Shown piece after piece: positions 34,695 to 42,162 of a stretch of 42,162 nt of DNA. The notes below the pieces were generated by a model. The model ran no database searches, was not told the origin of the DNA, and was given only the letters and a program-made list of their open reading frames with translations. This DNA comes from Amphibacillus jilinensis Y1 (GTDB lineage: Bacteria > Bacillota > Bacilli > Bacillales > Amphibacillaceae). The first letter of the stretch is position 1. Every line of letters starts with the position of its first letter. Where the stretch lies: assembly GCF_000306965.1 (NCBI RefSeq), contig NZ_JH976434.1, positions 1 to 42,162 of the forward strand. Reading direction: 5' to 3'. The position numbers and the translations under genes are program-made.

Positions 34695-35369
34695 CTAAAG
34701 CTGTTGTTCTATGAGATTTCCTCGCTGGATCATCATTAAGCGTTGGCCGCTGGAAATGACTTCTTTATCGTGTGTAACTAGGATGATGCTTTTCCCTTCT
34801 GCATTCAATTCACTTAAAATACCGATGATGTGATCTCTATTTTGCTCGTCTAAATTACCTGTCGGTTCATCACAAATCAGCAGTTCTGGCTCGTTGATTA
34901 ACGCTCTAGCAATTGCTACCCTTTGTTTTTCCCCACCTGATAACTGCTGGGGCACATGATGGATCCGATCAGAAAGGTGTACCTTTTCTAGCAGTTCTTT
35001 ACCCTTTTTATCCAAAGCGCCTTTGTCTTCATACGGAACTAAGGGGAGAATAACATTTGTTAAGGCGTCAAATTGATCAAATAACTTGTAATCTTGATAA
35101 ATAAAGCCGATCCGCTTCCGACGAAAGGCGAGAACTTCTTCGCTGGAAGCGTGCTGAAGGTCAAGTTCATCTAAACGAATAGAACTTCCTGGATCAGCAG
35201 AGGTAATGCCAACAATACATTGTAAAAGAGAGGATTTTCCAGATCCAGATGGACCGATGATGGTTAGCCATTCACCTTGCTCCATCGAAAAATTGACATT
35301 TTTAAGTATATTTAATTGCTCAGCTGCTGTTTGATACGTCTTATCCAAATTTTCTATGCTAATCTTCAT
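34695..35369 (-). CDS. ABC transporter ATPase, MacB/LolD-type, bacteriocin-export-like
   Basis: This 224-residue ATPase has Walker A GPSGSGKSS, a Q-loop in FIYQDYKLF, the signature LSGGEKQR, Walker B LLICDEPTGNLD and the H-loop in ILVTHDKEV. The sequence belongs to the FtsE/LolD/MacB group and resembles ATPases linked to lactococcin-972-type bacteriocin export or self-protection. Start 35369 has AAGGTG upstream and overlaps the permease stop by ATGA; the longer frame to 35489 lies inside the permease gene. It pairs with the permease upstream to form the transporter. Confidence 0.9.
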   Translation of the reverse strand: MKISIENLDKTYQTAAEQLNILKNVNFSMEQGEWLTIIGPSGSGKSSLLQCIVGITSADPGSSIRLDELDLQHASSEEVLAFRRKRIGFIYQDYKLFDQFDALTNVILPLVPYEDKGALDKKGKELLEKVHLSDRIHHVPQQLSGGEKQRVAIARALINEPELLICDEPTGNLDEQNRDHIIGILSELNAEGKSIILVTHDKEVISSGQRLMMIQRGNLIEQQL

Positions 35370-37891
35370 GACGTCACCTTCCGATCTCGATAGTTTGTAA
35401 ATTGCTTCATAATATAACTCAAAACAAAGGCAGATACAATAACCACCATCAAAAACAAGATGATCATTATAACCGCAACGGTTAACCATTCAGTCAACAT
35501 GCTTTCCATTAGGACACGATAAGCGATAACGCTCATACCGGCACCACTGAAAATAGCCACAGTTGACCAAACACAGACTTCGCGAAGATAAAACATGTAG
35601 AGTTTGCTTCTTCCCCAACCAACATGATAAAACAACGTCATTTCCTCGCCCCGCTCCCGCCATAACGATACAAGTGCTTCTGCAATCGTAAGAAACGAGA
35701 GGAGATAGAGGAAGGCGATTAGTAAATAATAAAATACTTCCATTTGCCCATGAATGTATATCCCCAGATTCGTTTGAACCGTTCGTTGTTCTTCTTGTTG
35801 CAGTAAAAAGGTGAGAAAAATCGAGATAAAGGTTAATAGAAATAATTGAATGGCAGCAGCGATAATCCGTTTATGATGATACCACGTATTTTGTAATGTG
35901 ATCGATCCATGACTTTGCTGCACTTTCTTCGTTTTATTCGTTTGTTTAGAAAATGTAAAAGAGACAAGTACGAGCGTGCAAATCAAGACAAAAACAAGCA
36001 CCTGTGCAAAGACAATCATCATGGAATCAGCATAGTAGGCGTAACCCACAGCAACAGGAAACGCTACAACTAAAGGATATCCTACAAGCCTTGCCCATTC
36101 CATATAACGTAACTTTTTAATATGTTTGTCAGACCAACCAAAAAGCCGCAGCTTCGCTTCACTTTGTCTCCGTTCATTCATTAAATTAATAAAACTAAAT
36201 AAAATATACACAAAACTGGTGAACGAAAATAACAGTACAAGCACAATCTTCACTAAATCCCAGCTTTCAACGATCGTATCGGCCGCCTCTAATGTTGTCC
36301 ACGGTTGCATAACCGTCCCGAGACCTTCTACCTCTATATCCAACCATTGATGGGAGGCGCCAGCTACAATATCCACCGTAAAACCTAGTTCTGAAAACTG
36401 TCGAGCAATATCTTTTATCTTTGCCGCACTCGCTTCATCATAGCCATCAATGCCGGCAACCTTAACTCGGATAGCATCGATCGGGGCATCCCCTTTCAAA
36501 CGTTCTGCCCATTCCAATGAAATAATACCATGTGCCGGTGTCGAGATAAAACTCCCGGGGACAGCCGTCGGGTACACTTGTTTTTCTTCATCATTCTTGA
36601 GATGGGTTTCTTGTAAACTATAAATACCTAAAGGTGAGGCAGCAAGCGCTTCTCGATCTTCCCACAATTTAAAATCACCTGCATGATGAAAATAAATCCC
36701 TTCCCCAGCAATAACTTCTCCGACGTCGTTGCTCATAAAGTGGTCAATTTTTTCTAATGACCGGTAGATCGGAACACCCGTTTGCTCATCTGTCGTTACT
36801 TGGTGCACAGTAACGTTGTCTCCCTCGATCTGATACTCGACTGGTGATAAATAGTATGAGGATTCCTGACTGTGATAACTAATTCCACCAAATAAATCAA
36901 AGTCAAAATCATCTCTATCTTCATATGTATGGAGGCGATACGCTTCATCGGTAAATAAAAAATTATCATAGAAAGGAGAAATTAATTCAGAAAAGTCCAG
37001 CTCATAATGTTCAGACCCCTCGACTTCGATTGTCGCCAATTCCTGCTCGACTTGGGCATGGAGATCAAGATCTCGATATGAGAGACTTCCCAACTGGGCT
37101 AAATCGGTCGTATTAAAGGGCGCAAGCAAACGGCGTAACTCTGCTTCATTAATACGCAACTGGTCGATTGAAATGGATGCTGTAAGTGGAATGGTTTGAT
37201 CGAGCAGACTTAAAATCGGAACTGATGTGAATTCTTCCGGTCCAATACCAGATCCTCCCCCCTCTAATGCTTGGAAATCAATTGCTGTCAATGCCGCTTC
37301 TTGAGCAGTATCAACCGCTACCACTTGATGATAAGATGGAGGCAATGGAAAGGACGGAAATTCACCTTGAAACGTATTAACCAAGGAGTCTTCTAAAAAG
37401 AGTGCATAACCAGCGAACGTCCCTTCGACTGGAAAAAAACTATAGGCATATTCGTGGTCACTCATGACATACTCATCAACACCATCGGTGGTTGTCACCG
37501 TGTTCTCATAACGGAGCGATTCCATCCTTTCAGGTAGCTGATAGGTAATCTCTGATGCGGTAAATAGACCAATCGATGCCACTGGTGCTGCCACTTCGAT
37601 ATCTTCGCGTGCCAACACGGTTTGCCACTCCGCGATTGAAATGCCCCCATCGCCAAGCCCTAAATAATTTTCTTCCACTAACCCGAGGCTCTCCTCGACT
37701 TCAGTACGACTGTCTGCAGGACGGAGTAAAATATCATAGCTCCCCCGTGCAAAATCATAGATTTCCTGGGTAATCGTTTCCGATGCGTCTGACAAGGAAA
37801 CAGCAGAAAGAGGGAGCAATAAAAGTAAACAGAAGAAGATTACCATTAGCTGACGCTTTAACTTTTTTTTCATTAGTGGGTAATAAAACAT
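35366..37891 (-). CDS. FtsX/MacB-type ABC permease with large extracellular domain
   Basis: This 841-residue membrane protein has one N-terminal helix (about 14-33, LMVIFFCLLLLLPLSAVSL), a ~500-residue extracytoplasmic domain rich in Asp and Glu, then about seven helices from residue 540 (KIVLVLLFSFTSFVYILFSF, LVFVLICTLVLVSFTF, LLTFISIFLTFLL, VIMIILFLMVVIVSAFVL). The arrangement fits bacteriocin-associated integral membrane proteins and MacB-like mechanotransmission permeases, which act with a LolD-type ATPase in peptide export or immunity. AAAGGAGG lies 7 nt before the ATG. It overlaps the ATPase gene by 4 bp and follows a broken gene for a small secreted protein. Confidence 0.82.
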   Translation of the reverse strand: MFYYPLMKKKLKRQLMVIFFCLLLLLPLSAVSLSDASETITQEIYDFARGSYDILLRPADSRTEVEESLGLVEENYLGLGDGGISIAEWQTVLAREDIEVAAPVASIGLFTASEITYQLPERMESLRYENTVTTTDGVDEYVMSDHEYAYSFFPVEGTFAGYALFLEDSLVNTFQGEFPSFPLPPSYHQVVAVDTAQEAALTAIDFQALEGGGSGIGPEEFTSVPILSLLDQTIPLTASISIDQLRINEAELRRLLAPFNTTDLAQLGSLSYRDLDLHAQVEQELATIEVEGSEHYELDFSELISPFYDNFLFTDEAYRLHTYEDRDDFDFDLFGGISYHSQESSYYLSPVEYQIEGDNVTVHQVTTDEQTGVPIYRSLEKIDHFMSNDVGEVIAGEGIYFHHAGDFKLWEDREALAASPLGIYSLQETHLKNDEEKQVYPTAVPGSFISTPAHGIISLEWAERLKGDAPIDAIRVKVAGIDGYDEASAAKIKDIARQFSELGFTVDIVAGASHQWLDIEVEGLGTVMQPWTTLEAADTIVESWDLVKIVLVLLFSFTSFVYILFSFINLMNERRQSEAKLRLFGWSDKHIKKLRYMEWARLVGYPLVVAFPVAVGYAYYADSMMIVFAQVLVFVLICTLVLVSFTFSKQTNKTKKVQQSHGSITLQNTWYHHKRIIAAAIQLFLLTFISIFLTFLLQQEEQRTVQTNLGIYIHGQMEVFYYLLIAFLYLLSFLTIAEALVSLWRERGEEMTLFYHVGWGRSKLYMFYLREVCVWSTVAIFSGAGMSVIAYRVLMESMLTEWLTVAVIMIILFLMVVIVSAFVLSYIMKQFTNYRDRKVTS

Positions 37892-37998
37892 TTGCTAACC
37901 TCCTTTACTTTAAAAATGAAGTATGACTCACATGGTTTTCCCATTAGAGTCATACTTAATAAATGCCTTAAAAATCGGCTATTTCTATTGATTTCAAA

Positions 37999-38387
37999 TT
38001 AAAAAGCTCTCACAGTAACTCGTCGTGTTCTCATTGGAGAAATATTAAGTTGGTTTGCAGTCCTGTAGCTTTGGGTATAGGTCCGCACATAGCTATATCC
38101 TGAATAACTATAATTAAATGTTCTGTTAACCTCTTGACCTCGACCATCAAGTCTCCGTTCAATGGTACCGTCCCCAGGAGTAAAATAAAATGTGTGTGGG
38201 CCATGGCTTGAATTAGTGCCTACAGTCCAGCCATACGACTGTCCTGCATTAACGGTCGTAGGCCCAGTAATCGTTGCAGTCGAAACAGACTGTCATCACT
38301 CGTCTCTACCATAGAAGCTTCTGCAACAACACTTGATGAAAAAAGATACATGACAATACTTAGTGACAATGAAACTATTTTTTTCAT
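37999..38387 (-). pseudogene. Frameshifted gene for a small secreted Ig-like protein
   Basis: The frame opens with a good signal peptide (MKKIVSLSLSIVMYLFSSSV, 38387 down) behind GGGG, and shifts out of phase near 38288-38300, stopping early at 38220. The alternative frame then continues without a stop to 37999, encoding about 95 residues with an Ig/PKD-like pattern: ITGPTTVNAGQSYGWTV, then YFTPGDGT and FNYSYSGYSYVRTY. A single 1-bp change would join them into one secreted protein of about 125 residues. Position directly upstream of the ABC operon suggests the exported substrate or a partner. It may be a true pseudogene, a sequencing error or programmed frameshifting; the first is most likely. 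Confidence 0.65.
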
Positions 38388-38627
38388 TCGTTCCCCGCCT
38401 TTTTCCATAGATTTGCATTACCATTTAACACTATAATAATATCAAATAAATGTAAATGGAATTTAAGTGAATTTTCAAAAAAAACGAATATTAAGTTTTA
38501 TTTGACAACAAGTTAAAACATTCGACAAAACAACCTTAAATCAATGGACTTTACGGACGGTTATCTCTTAAAACAAAGGACTGTCTTTTTTATTAAATAG
38601 GGGAAGGCCATTCAAATCCATATTCCT
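38388..38627. other. Divergent intergenic region upstream of guaC
   Basis: AT-rich sequence between the broken secreted-protein gene and the guaC promoter. It must hold the minus-strand promoter of the export locus, which I could not locate with confidence. No ORF or riboswitch-like fold was recognised. Confidence 0.4.
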
Positions 38628-38656
38628 TTGACAATTCTCGTATTTTAATGTATATT
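38628..38656 (+). promoter_or_regulatory. Sigma-A promoter of guaC
   Basis: A consensus -35 TTGACA (38628-38633) is followed after exactly 17 bp by TATATT (38651-38656). It is the clearest vegetative promoter in the window and lies 64 bp before the guaC start. Confidence 0.8.
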
Positions 38657-38661
38657 ACGTA

Positions 38662-38706
38662 TTGGTCGAACAATTATTATTAAATTTAACGAAAATATTC
38701 GTATTT
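38662..38706 (+). promoter_or_regulatory. Possible PurR operator pair of guaC
   Basis: Two inverted CGAA-type elements lie between the promoter and guaC: TTGGTCGAACAAT (38662-38674) and, on the other strand, AAATACGAATATT (38694-38706). They match the PurBox consensus AWWWCCGAACWWT at about 9 and 11 of 13 positions, 19 bp apart. PurR control of guaC is known in Bacillus; this site is tentative. Confidence 0.35.
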
Positions 38707-38719
38707 AGAGGTGTTATAA

Positions 38720-39703
38720 ATGGAAAATGTATTCGATTATGAAGATATTCAGTTAATTCCCGCAAAATGTATCGTTAATAGCCGATCAGAATGTGATACA
38801 TCGATCACGCTTGGTGATCATACATTCAAGTTACCGGTCGTTCCTGCAAATATGCAAACAATTATTGACGAAAAAATAGCCATCTATTTAGCAGAACACC
38901 AATACTTTTATATTATGCACCGCTTCAATCCAGAAACAAGGATCCAGTTTATCAAAGATATGCACCAACGCGGTTTAATCGCTTCAATTAGTGTAGGGGT
39001 TAAAGCAGAAGAGTATGACTTTATTTCGGAACTGGCTCAACAAAACTTAGTACCAGAATTTATTACCATTGATATCGCTCATGGGCATTCTAATGCAGTG
39101 ATTGAAGTGATCCAATATATTAAGAAAAAATTACCGAAAAGCTTTGTTATCGCAGGTAATGTCGGGACACCTGAAGCTGTGCGAGAACTCGAAAATGCCG
39201 GAGCAGATGCGACAAAAGTAGGGATTGGCCCAGGAAAAGTCTGTATAACAAAAATCAAAACAGGATTTGGCACGGGAGGTTGGCAGTTGGCTGCCCTAAG
39301 GTGGTGTGCTAAAGCCGCTAGTAAACCGATTATTGCTGATGGCGGGATTCGCACCCATGGTGATATTGCTAAATCGATTCGTTTTGGCGCCTCAATGGTG
39401 ATGATTGGTTCATTATTCGCGGGTCATGAAGAATCACCAGGGGAGACGATTGAGCGAGATGGGCAATTATTCAAAGAATATTTTGGTTCAGCCTCTGAGT
39501 TTCAAAAAGGGGAAAAACGAAATGTTGAAGGTAAAAAAATGCATGTCGCTTATCGTGGGAATTTGCAAGACACCTTAACCGAAATGGAACAAGATTTACA
39601 GTCTTCGATCTCTTACGCTGGTGGAAATAACCTAATGTCGATTCGCAATGTTGATTATGTAGTCGTTAAAAATTCAATTTTTAACGGTGATAAAGTTTAT
39701 TAA
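38720..39703 (+). CDS. guaC: GMP reductase
   Basis: GuaC deaminates GMP to IMP with NADPH, linking guanine to adenine nucleotide supply. The 327-residue length matches the Bacillus enzyme (326). The IMPDH/GMPR barrel is recognised by [13 protein letters not shown] at the N-terminus, [11 protein letters not shown], the catalytic-loop sequence [20 protein letters not shown] with the nucleophilic cysteine, [18 protein letters not shown] and the C-terminal [16 protein letters not shown]. No CBS domains are present, which argues against IMP dehydrogenase. AGAGGTG precedes the ATG. It is a single-gene unit with its own promoter and a 17-bp terminator stem. Confidence 0.96.
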   Translation: MENVFDYEDIQLIPAKCIVNSRSECDTSITLGDHTFKLPVVPANMQTIIDEKIAIYLAEHQYFYIMHRFNPETRIQFIKDMHQRGLIASISVGVKAEEYDFISELAQQNLVPEFITIDIAHGHSNAVIEVIQYIKKKLPKSFVIAGNVGTPEAVRELENAGADATKVGIGPGKVCITKIKTGFGTGGWQLAALRWCAKAASKPIIADGGIRTHGDIAKSIRFGASMVMIGSLFAGHEESPGETIERDGQLFKEYFGSASEFQKGEKRNVEGKKMHVAYRGNLQDTLTEMEQDLQSSISYAGGNNLMSIRNVDYVVVKNSIFNGDKVY

Positions 39704-39715
39704 ACGTTAACCCAT

Positions 39716-39757
39716 TAGAGCCTAAAGTTAGATGGTATTATCTAACTTTAGGCTCTA
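39716..39757 (+). terminator. Hairpin terminator of guaC
   Basis: A perfect 17-bp stem (39716-39732 with 39741-39757) with an 8-nt loop begins 13 bp past the guaC stop. The T-tract is poor (TGATTTCAT), but the strong stem and position make 3'-end formation likely. Confidence 0.75.
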
Positions 39758-39771
39758 TGATTTCATACTAA

Positions 39772-39912
39772 AATTTATTAGCCATTGCTTCCCCAAAACT
39801 TATAGGCGGTTATGAAACAAAATATTTTAATATACACCATTACCCGGGAAATATTTGGTGCGTTTTAATTTCAACAGATGGTCAAAAGATGGCTCGTTCT
39901 CGCCGTGCTTAA
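39772..39912 (+). pseudogene. Possible 3' fragment of a gene
   Basis: A stretch of 46 open codons ending at TAA has protein-like composition (for example IGGYETKYFNIHHYPGN and CVLISTDGQKMARSRRA) but no start codon with a ribosome site and a stop just upstream. It could be the remnant of a gene carried by past rearrangement next to the toxin locus. I do not recognise the family. Confidence 0.3.
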
Positions 39913-40244
39913 CACGCTTTTTATTGTCTGCATTAGGGAGTGTAAATTATACGATTGCTTCCTTAAGTATAGCTTTATTTCTCTTACTAATATTATTAAC
40001 TCTTAATCCTACATGTTTATGGCATTTAATAAATGTAGCTTTTGGCAATTAAGTGTATGCAGTATATAATGCATAACCACAGCTTTACACGGAGAGGTGG
40101 TCGTGATAGGCTTCTTGTGCCAGGCAAGCCGTACGCTTGCCGCATTGCCTTATTTCATGACCATAGAGGCTTCGTGTCAAGCTCATGATGTATGAATAAA
40201 AATACGAACCTATGTATCACCTTAATTGCCATTTCATACAAAAG
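39913..40244. other. Intergenic region with a cruciform-like element
   Basis: No supported gene. Positions 40099-40162 can fold into a nested structure: an outer imperfect stem (GGTC...GACC, TGA...TCA) around an inner 7-bp perfect hairpin (GGCAAGC at 40123-40129, GCTTGCC at 40135-40141). It may be a repeat element or a terminator remnant. Confidence 0.35.
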
Positions 40245-40700
40245 TTAAATGCCAAATACAAATCCTACAAGTGATTTGTTCCCATCTAAATAGAAATAAA
40301 CATTATCATTTTGTAAGCAATCGTTAATTTTATTATCCGAAAATATAATACGTACACTTTGGCTTTCTATATACACTTTTAATGTCCCCTTTTCATCTGT
40401 ATAAATTTCATCATTAATATTTTCTAATATGGGACTTCCTTTAAATTTTCATTCAAAAAAATTTCAACTCAACCAATCCTTGTTCTTGTCAGCTATCCCA
40501 AGTATTAAAACGATACTCCATGATGGTACAACCATCATGAGCTCTCGATTCTCAAGCAAATCATTTTATTTTTGTCCCGCTCTTATAAACTCTAAAAACC
40601 TTGAAAGGCATATAGCCAGTCAAGGTATGATAACAATAATATTATATTTAGAAGTATCAACTACTTCACCTACTGATTTATCTGAGAGAATATCATAATT
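40245..40700 (-). pseudogene. Decayed immunity-type gene with four in-frame stop codons
   Basis: A single reading frame of 152 codons is protein-like throughout but interrupted by four stops (codons 27 TGA, 45 TAA, 79 TGA, 84 TGA). Readable segments include YDILSDKSVGEVVDTSKY, RELMMVVPSWSIVLILGIAD, KGSPILENINDEIYTDEKG and NVYFYLDGNKSLVGFVFGI. The style and the position downstream of a polymorphic toxin suggest an immunity protein; I cannot name the family. The frame is kept without indels, so decay has been by point mutation and is probably recent. Confidence 0.7.
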
Positions 40701-40734
40701 GTTTTATATTTCTTTCTACTACAATAAGGATATT

Positions 40735-41098
40735 TTAAAGTAACTCCACTCCAACTTGTTTATAAAATTTTACTTTTAGCCTCTCTTCTTTACCCACATG
40801 CATTACCATAGCTTTGTCATCTTTTTTTGTAATGTTCAACACTCTAACATTAGCCCATACAGGAAATTGACAATTTTGAACCATAATAAACCATTTTTTC
40901 CTTTAGAAAATCTAAAGAACTTTCACACCAATATATATAACCAATAGTATCTCCAATAGGTTTAGAATATGTTGGTTCAGAATCTACACGAATTTGTTTC
41001 AATGGAAATTCCAATAATTTCAACCACTGTGAGTCGTAATCTTCAAAGTCAATAAGCTCTAAATATGTTAATCGATTTAAAGTTTTTTTAGCATTCAT
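40735..41098 (-). pseudogene. Frameshifted small gene downstream of the toxin locus
   Basis: The first frame (ATG at 41098) gives 82 residues beginning MNAKKTLNRLTYLELIDFED and stops at 40850. From an A6 run (minus strand; T6 at 40894-40899) another frame continues without a stop to 40735, reading WFIMVQNCQFPVWANVRVL and on to KFYKQVGVELL. One base change in the homopolymer would give a protein of about 119 residues. It is probably an orphan immunity gene. The break may be a real mutation or a sequencing error in the homopolymer. Confidence 0.6.
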
Positions 41099-41162
41099 CC
41101 ATCCTATTTTCTTTAGTATATTTTGTTAGGGAAGTGGAAGAACCGTCCCTTCATAATTAACA

Positions 41163-41606
41163 CTATTCGAACATAACACCAAAACTAACATTTTCAAAAT
41201 TCAAATATGCGTTGCAAATATCAGAAGTATAATAGGGTTCAAGTTCTTGAATTTTTCTTGAAGTAATAAACAATCCAAATCCTGATATATCGTTACAATT
41301 TTTTTCAAATAATTGGATCTCCGTATCTGTATCATCATTAGCTACAATTATTTCTACATTTTGGTTAACTGATTGAATAACCTTTTCATGAATTTTAATC
41401 AACTTATCAATTTCTTTATATATATTTTCCTTTAGAAATTCTATGTCAATTATATCAAAATCAGTTTCATAATATTTACGATCATCATATTTATAGCTAT
41501 TCACTTCTATCTTTTCATCATATTGTTTCTTAAATATGTTGCAGATCACTTCAATATCTTCTTTCTTTAATTCATGTTCTGAGAGATAGGTATTAACTAA
41601 TCTCAC
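41163..41606 (-). CDS. Putative immunity protein of the adjacent toxin
   Basis: This 147-residue acidic soluble protein (MRLVNTYLSEHELKKED to NVSFGVMFE) starts with GTG at 41606, whose first base is the last base of the toxin stop codon. AAAGGAG lies about 11 nt upstream inside the toxin gene. Such overlap of a small acidic gene directly after a toxin C-terminal domain is the usual layout of a toxin-immunity pair. I do not recognise a named immunity family. It probably binds and blocks the toxin domain in the cytoplasm; this is inferred from position. Confidence 0.65.
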   Translation of the reverse strand: MRLVNTYLSEHELKKEDIEVICNIFKKQYDEKIEVNSYKYDDRKYYETDFDIIDIEFLKENIYKEIDKLIKIHEKVIQSVNQNVEIIVANDDTDTEIQLFEKNCNDISGFGLFITSRKIQELEPYYTSDICNAYLNFENVSFGVMFE

Positions 41607-42162
41607 TATTTTACAACTCCTTTCTCAACTAAATATTTGTATTGTGATTCACTTAATTTGAAAGCTGTATTCATAGTTCCATCTGAGTTAATAAAAGTCC
41701 ATTGTTTAGTAGTTTCATTGTAAATATGCGTTCCTTCAACGTTTCTATATTTACCTTGTTTTTGAACTCCAGTATTAATCAGCTCTGAAACATCGTTTTT
41801 GAATAATTCCACACTAGATTTACTACCATCAGGATAATTTCCAAAATCATTACTGTGTTTACTGAAAGCCTTATCTATTGAACTTTGTTTGAATACAACA
41901 TCATCAGCGTTGTTGACAAATTTACCCGTACCCTTAGTCTTACTTGCTCCCCTTACCGCGTCCTCAACCCTATCAACCTGCTTCGCCACATCTCCTGCTT
42001 TGTCCAGTGCTTGGGTGGTATCACCTACTTTGTCCAGGGTTCGTCTTGTTCTTTGCACATCACTTAGCTTACCCGTCTGAAGGACCTTCCCTCCGTATAG
42101 GCTCACTAACACATCCGCTGCCACATAGCCACTCACATACATGACGCCCTCTTCTTCCCATG
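41606..42162 (-). CDS. Polymorphic toxin, C-terminal part with colicin-D-like domain (5' end outside the window)
   Basis: The frame is open to the window edge, and the codons before the internal ATG at 42142 (reading WEEEGV) continue the protein, so this is the 3' end of a larger toxin gene. A small-residue hydrophobic segment (about 42090-42140, YVAADVLVSLYGG) and a linker of imperfect repeats (TLDKVGDTTQALDKAGDVAK) precede the C-terminal ~100 residues. That domain fits the colicin D tRNase pattern: KHSNDFG, GKYRNVEGTHIYN, T-x-W-x-F-I-x-S-D-G and FKLSESQYKYLVEKGVV. Such proteins (LXG or similar) deliver toxic domains to competitors. The toxin class is likely; tRNase activity is inference. 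Confidence 0.7.
   Translation of the reverse strand, partial: WEEEGVMYVSGYVAADVLVSLYGGKVLQTGKLSDVQRTRRTLDKVGDTTQALDKAGDVAKQVDRVEDAVRGASKTKGTGKFVNNADDVVFKQSSIDKAFSKHSNDFGNYPDGSKSSVELFKNDVSELINTGVQKQGKYRNVEGTHIYNETTKQWTFINSDGTMNTAFKLSESQYKYLVEKGVVK

Noticed and set aside
35370-35489. Longer start of the ABC ATPase
   Set aside because: The extra 40 residues are an out-of-phase reading of the permease C-terminus; the ATG at 35369 has its own ribosome site and an ATGA overlap.
37999-38387. Lactococcin-972 family bacteriocin
   Set aside because: The transporter context suggested it, but the joined protein lacks the G-x-W-x-x-G pattern of that family and looks Ig/PKD-like instead.
38409-38719. Purine riboswitch upstream of guaC
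   Set aside because: The conserved purine-aptamer loops and three-way junction are not visible; a plain promoter with possible PurR sites explains the region better.
39855-40052. 65-residue plus-strand ORF with a hydrophobic stretch
   Set aside because: No ribosome binding site, and it overlaps another protein-like frame (39772-39912) in a different phase, so it is probably a chance frame.
40245-40700. TGA recoding (selenocysteine or Trp)
   Set aside because: TGA is used as a genuine stop at several coupled genes in the window, one of the four internal stops is TAA, and no SECIS-like element is seen.

Overview
The window is an AT-rich stretch of a low-GC Gram-positive genome, most likely a member of the Bacillaceae. 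The signs are Shine-Dalgarno sequences of the AGGAGG type, occasional TTG and GTG starts, DeoR and AraC sugar regulators, PTS proteins with PRD regulators, CcpA-type cre-like sites, a vegetative sigma-A promoter, and protein families typical of Bacillus relatives. No rRNA or tRNA gene, CRISPR array, complete insertion sequence or replication origin was seen.

From 1 to 16 kb, mostly on the minus strand, lies an L-rhamnose utilisation region. A GPH-family transporter and a cytoplasmic GH78 alpha-L-rhamnosidase form one transcription unit. rhaB, rhaA, a lactaldehyde reductase (fucO-like) and rhaD follow, then a DeoR-type regulator that is probably RhaR. An orphan PTS EIIB and a PRD-type regulator carrying EIIB and EIIA modules complete the left end. 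A divergent AraC activator faces the transporter across a shared control region holding a direct repeat, a -10 box and a cre-like site. The enzymes convert rhamnose to DHAP and lactaldehyde, and lactaldehyde is reduced to 1,2-propanediol. No mutarotase or lactaldehyde dehydrogenase is present. An unlinked radical SAM/SPASM protein and a Cof-type HAD phosphatase follow.

From 16.9 to 22.3 kb is a second sugar locus: a PTS EIIBC of the beta-glucoside type without an EIIA, a large GH106-like cytoplasmic glycosidase and a divergent AraC regulator. From 22.3 to 28.3 kb is a potassium module: TrkH, a TrkA-type regulator split over two genes, a TPR protein, and a KdpE/KdpD-like two-component pair whose kinase lacks the usual N-terminal KdpD and Usp domains. 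This block is bracketed by two copies of a ~55-bp direct repeat. One copy is the 3' end of the preceding araC-type gene, which suggests insertion or duplication.

From 28.6 to 33.7 kb there is a large secreted subtilisin-like protease and another AraC regulator, a same-length relative of the one at 21 kb. From 34 to 38.4 kb is a peptide-export-like locus: an FtsX/MacB-type permease with a large ectodomain and its ATPase. Upstream is a frameshifted small secreted protein with an Ig-like C-terminal region. Downstream are a cysteine-rich, bacteriocin-like 32-codon frame with a strong ribosome binding site but no start codon, and a 39-residue membrane peptide. This locus is the best candidate for something undescribed. 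guaC, with a clear promoter, follows.

The right end (40.2 to 42.2 kb) is the 3' part of a polymorphic toxin locus: a truncated toxin gene with a colicin-D-like C-terminus, a putative immunity gene, and two decayed genes downstream, one frameshifted and one with four in-frame stop codons.
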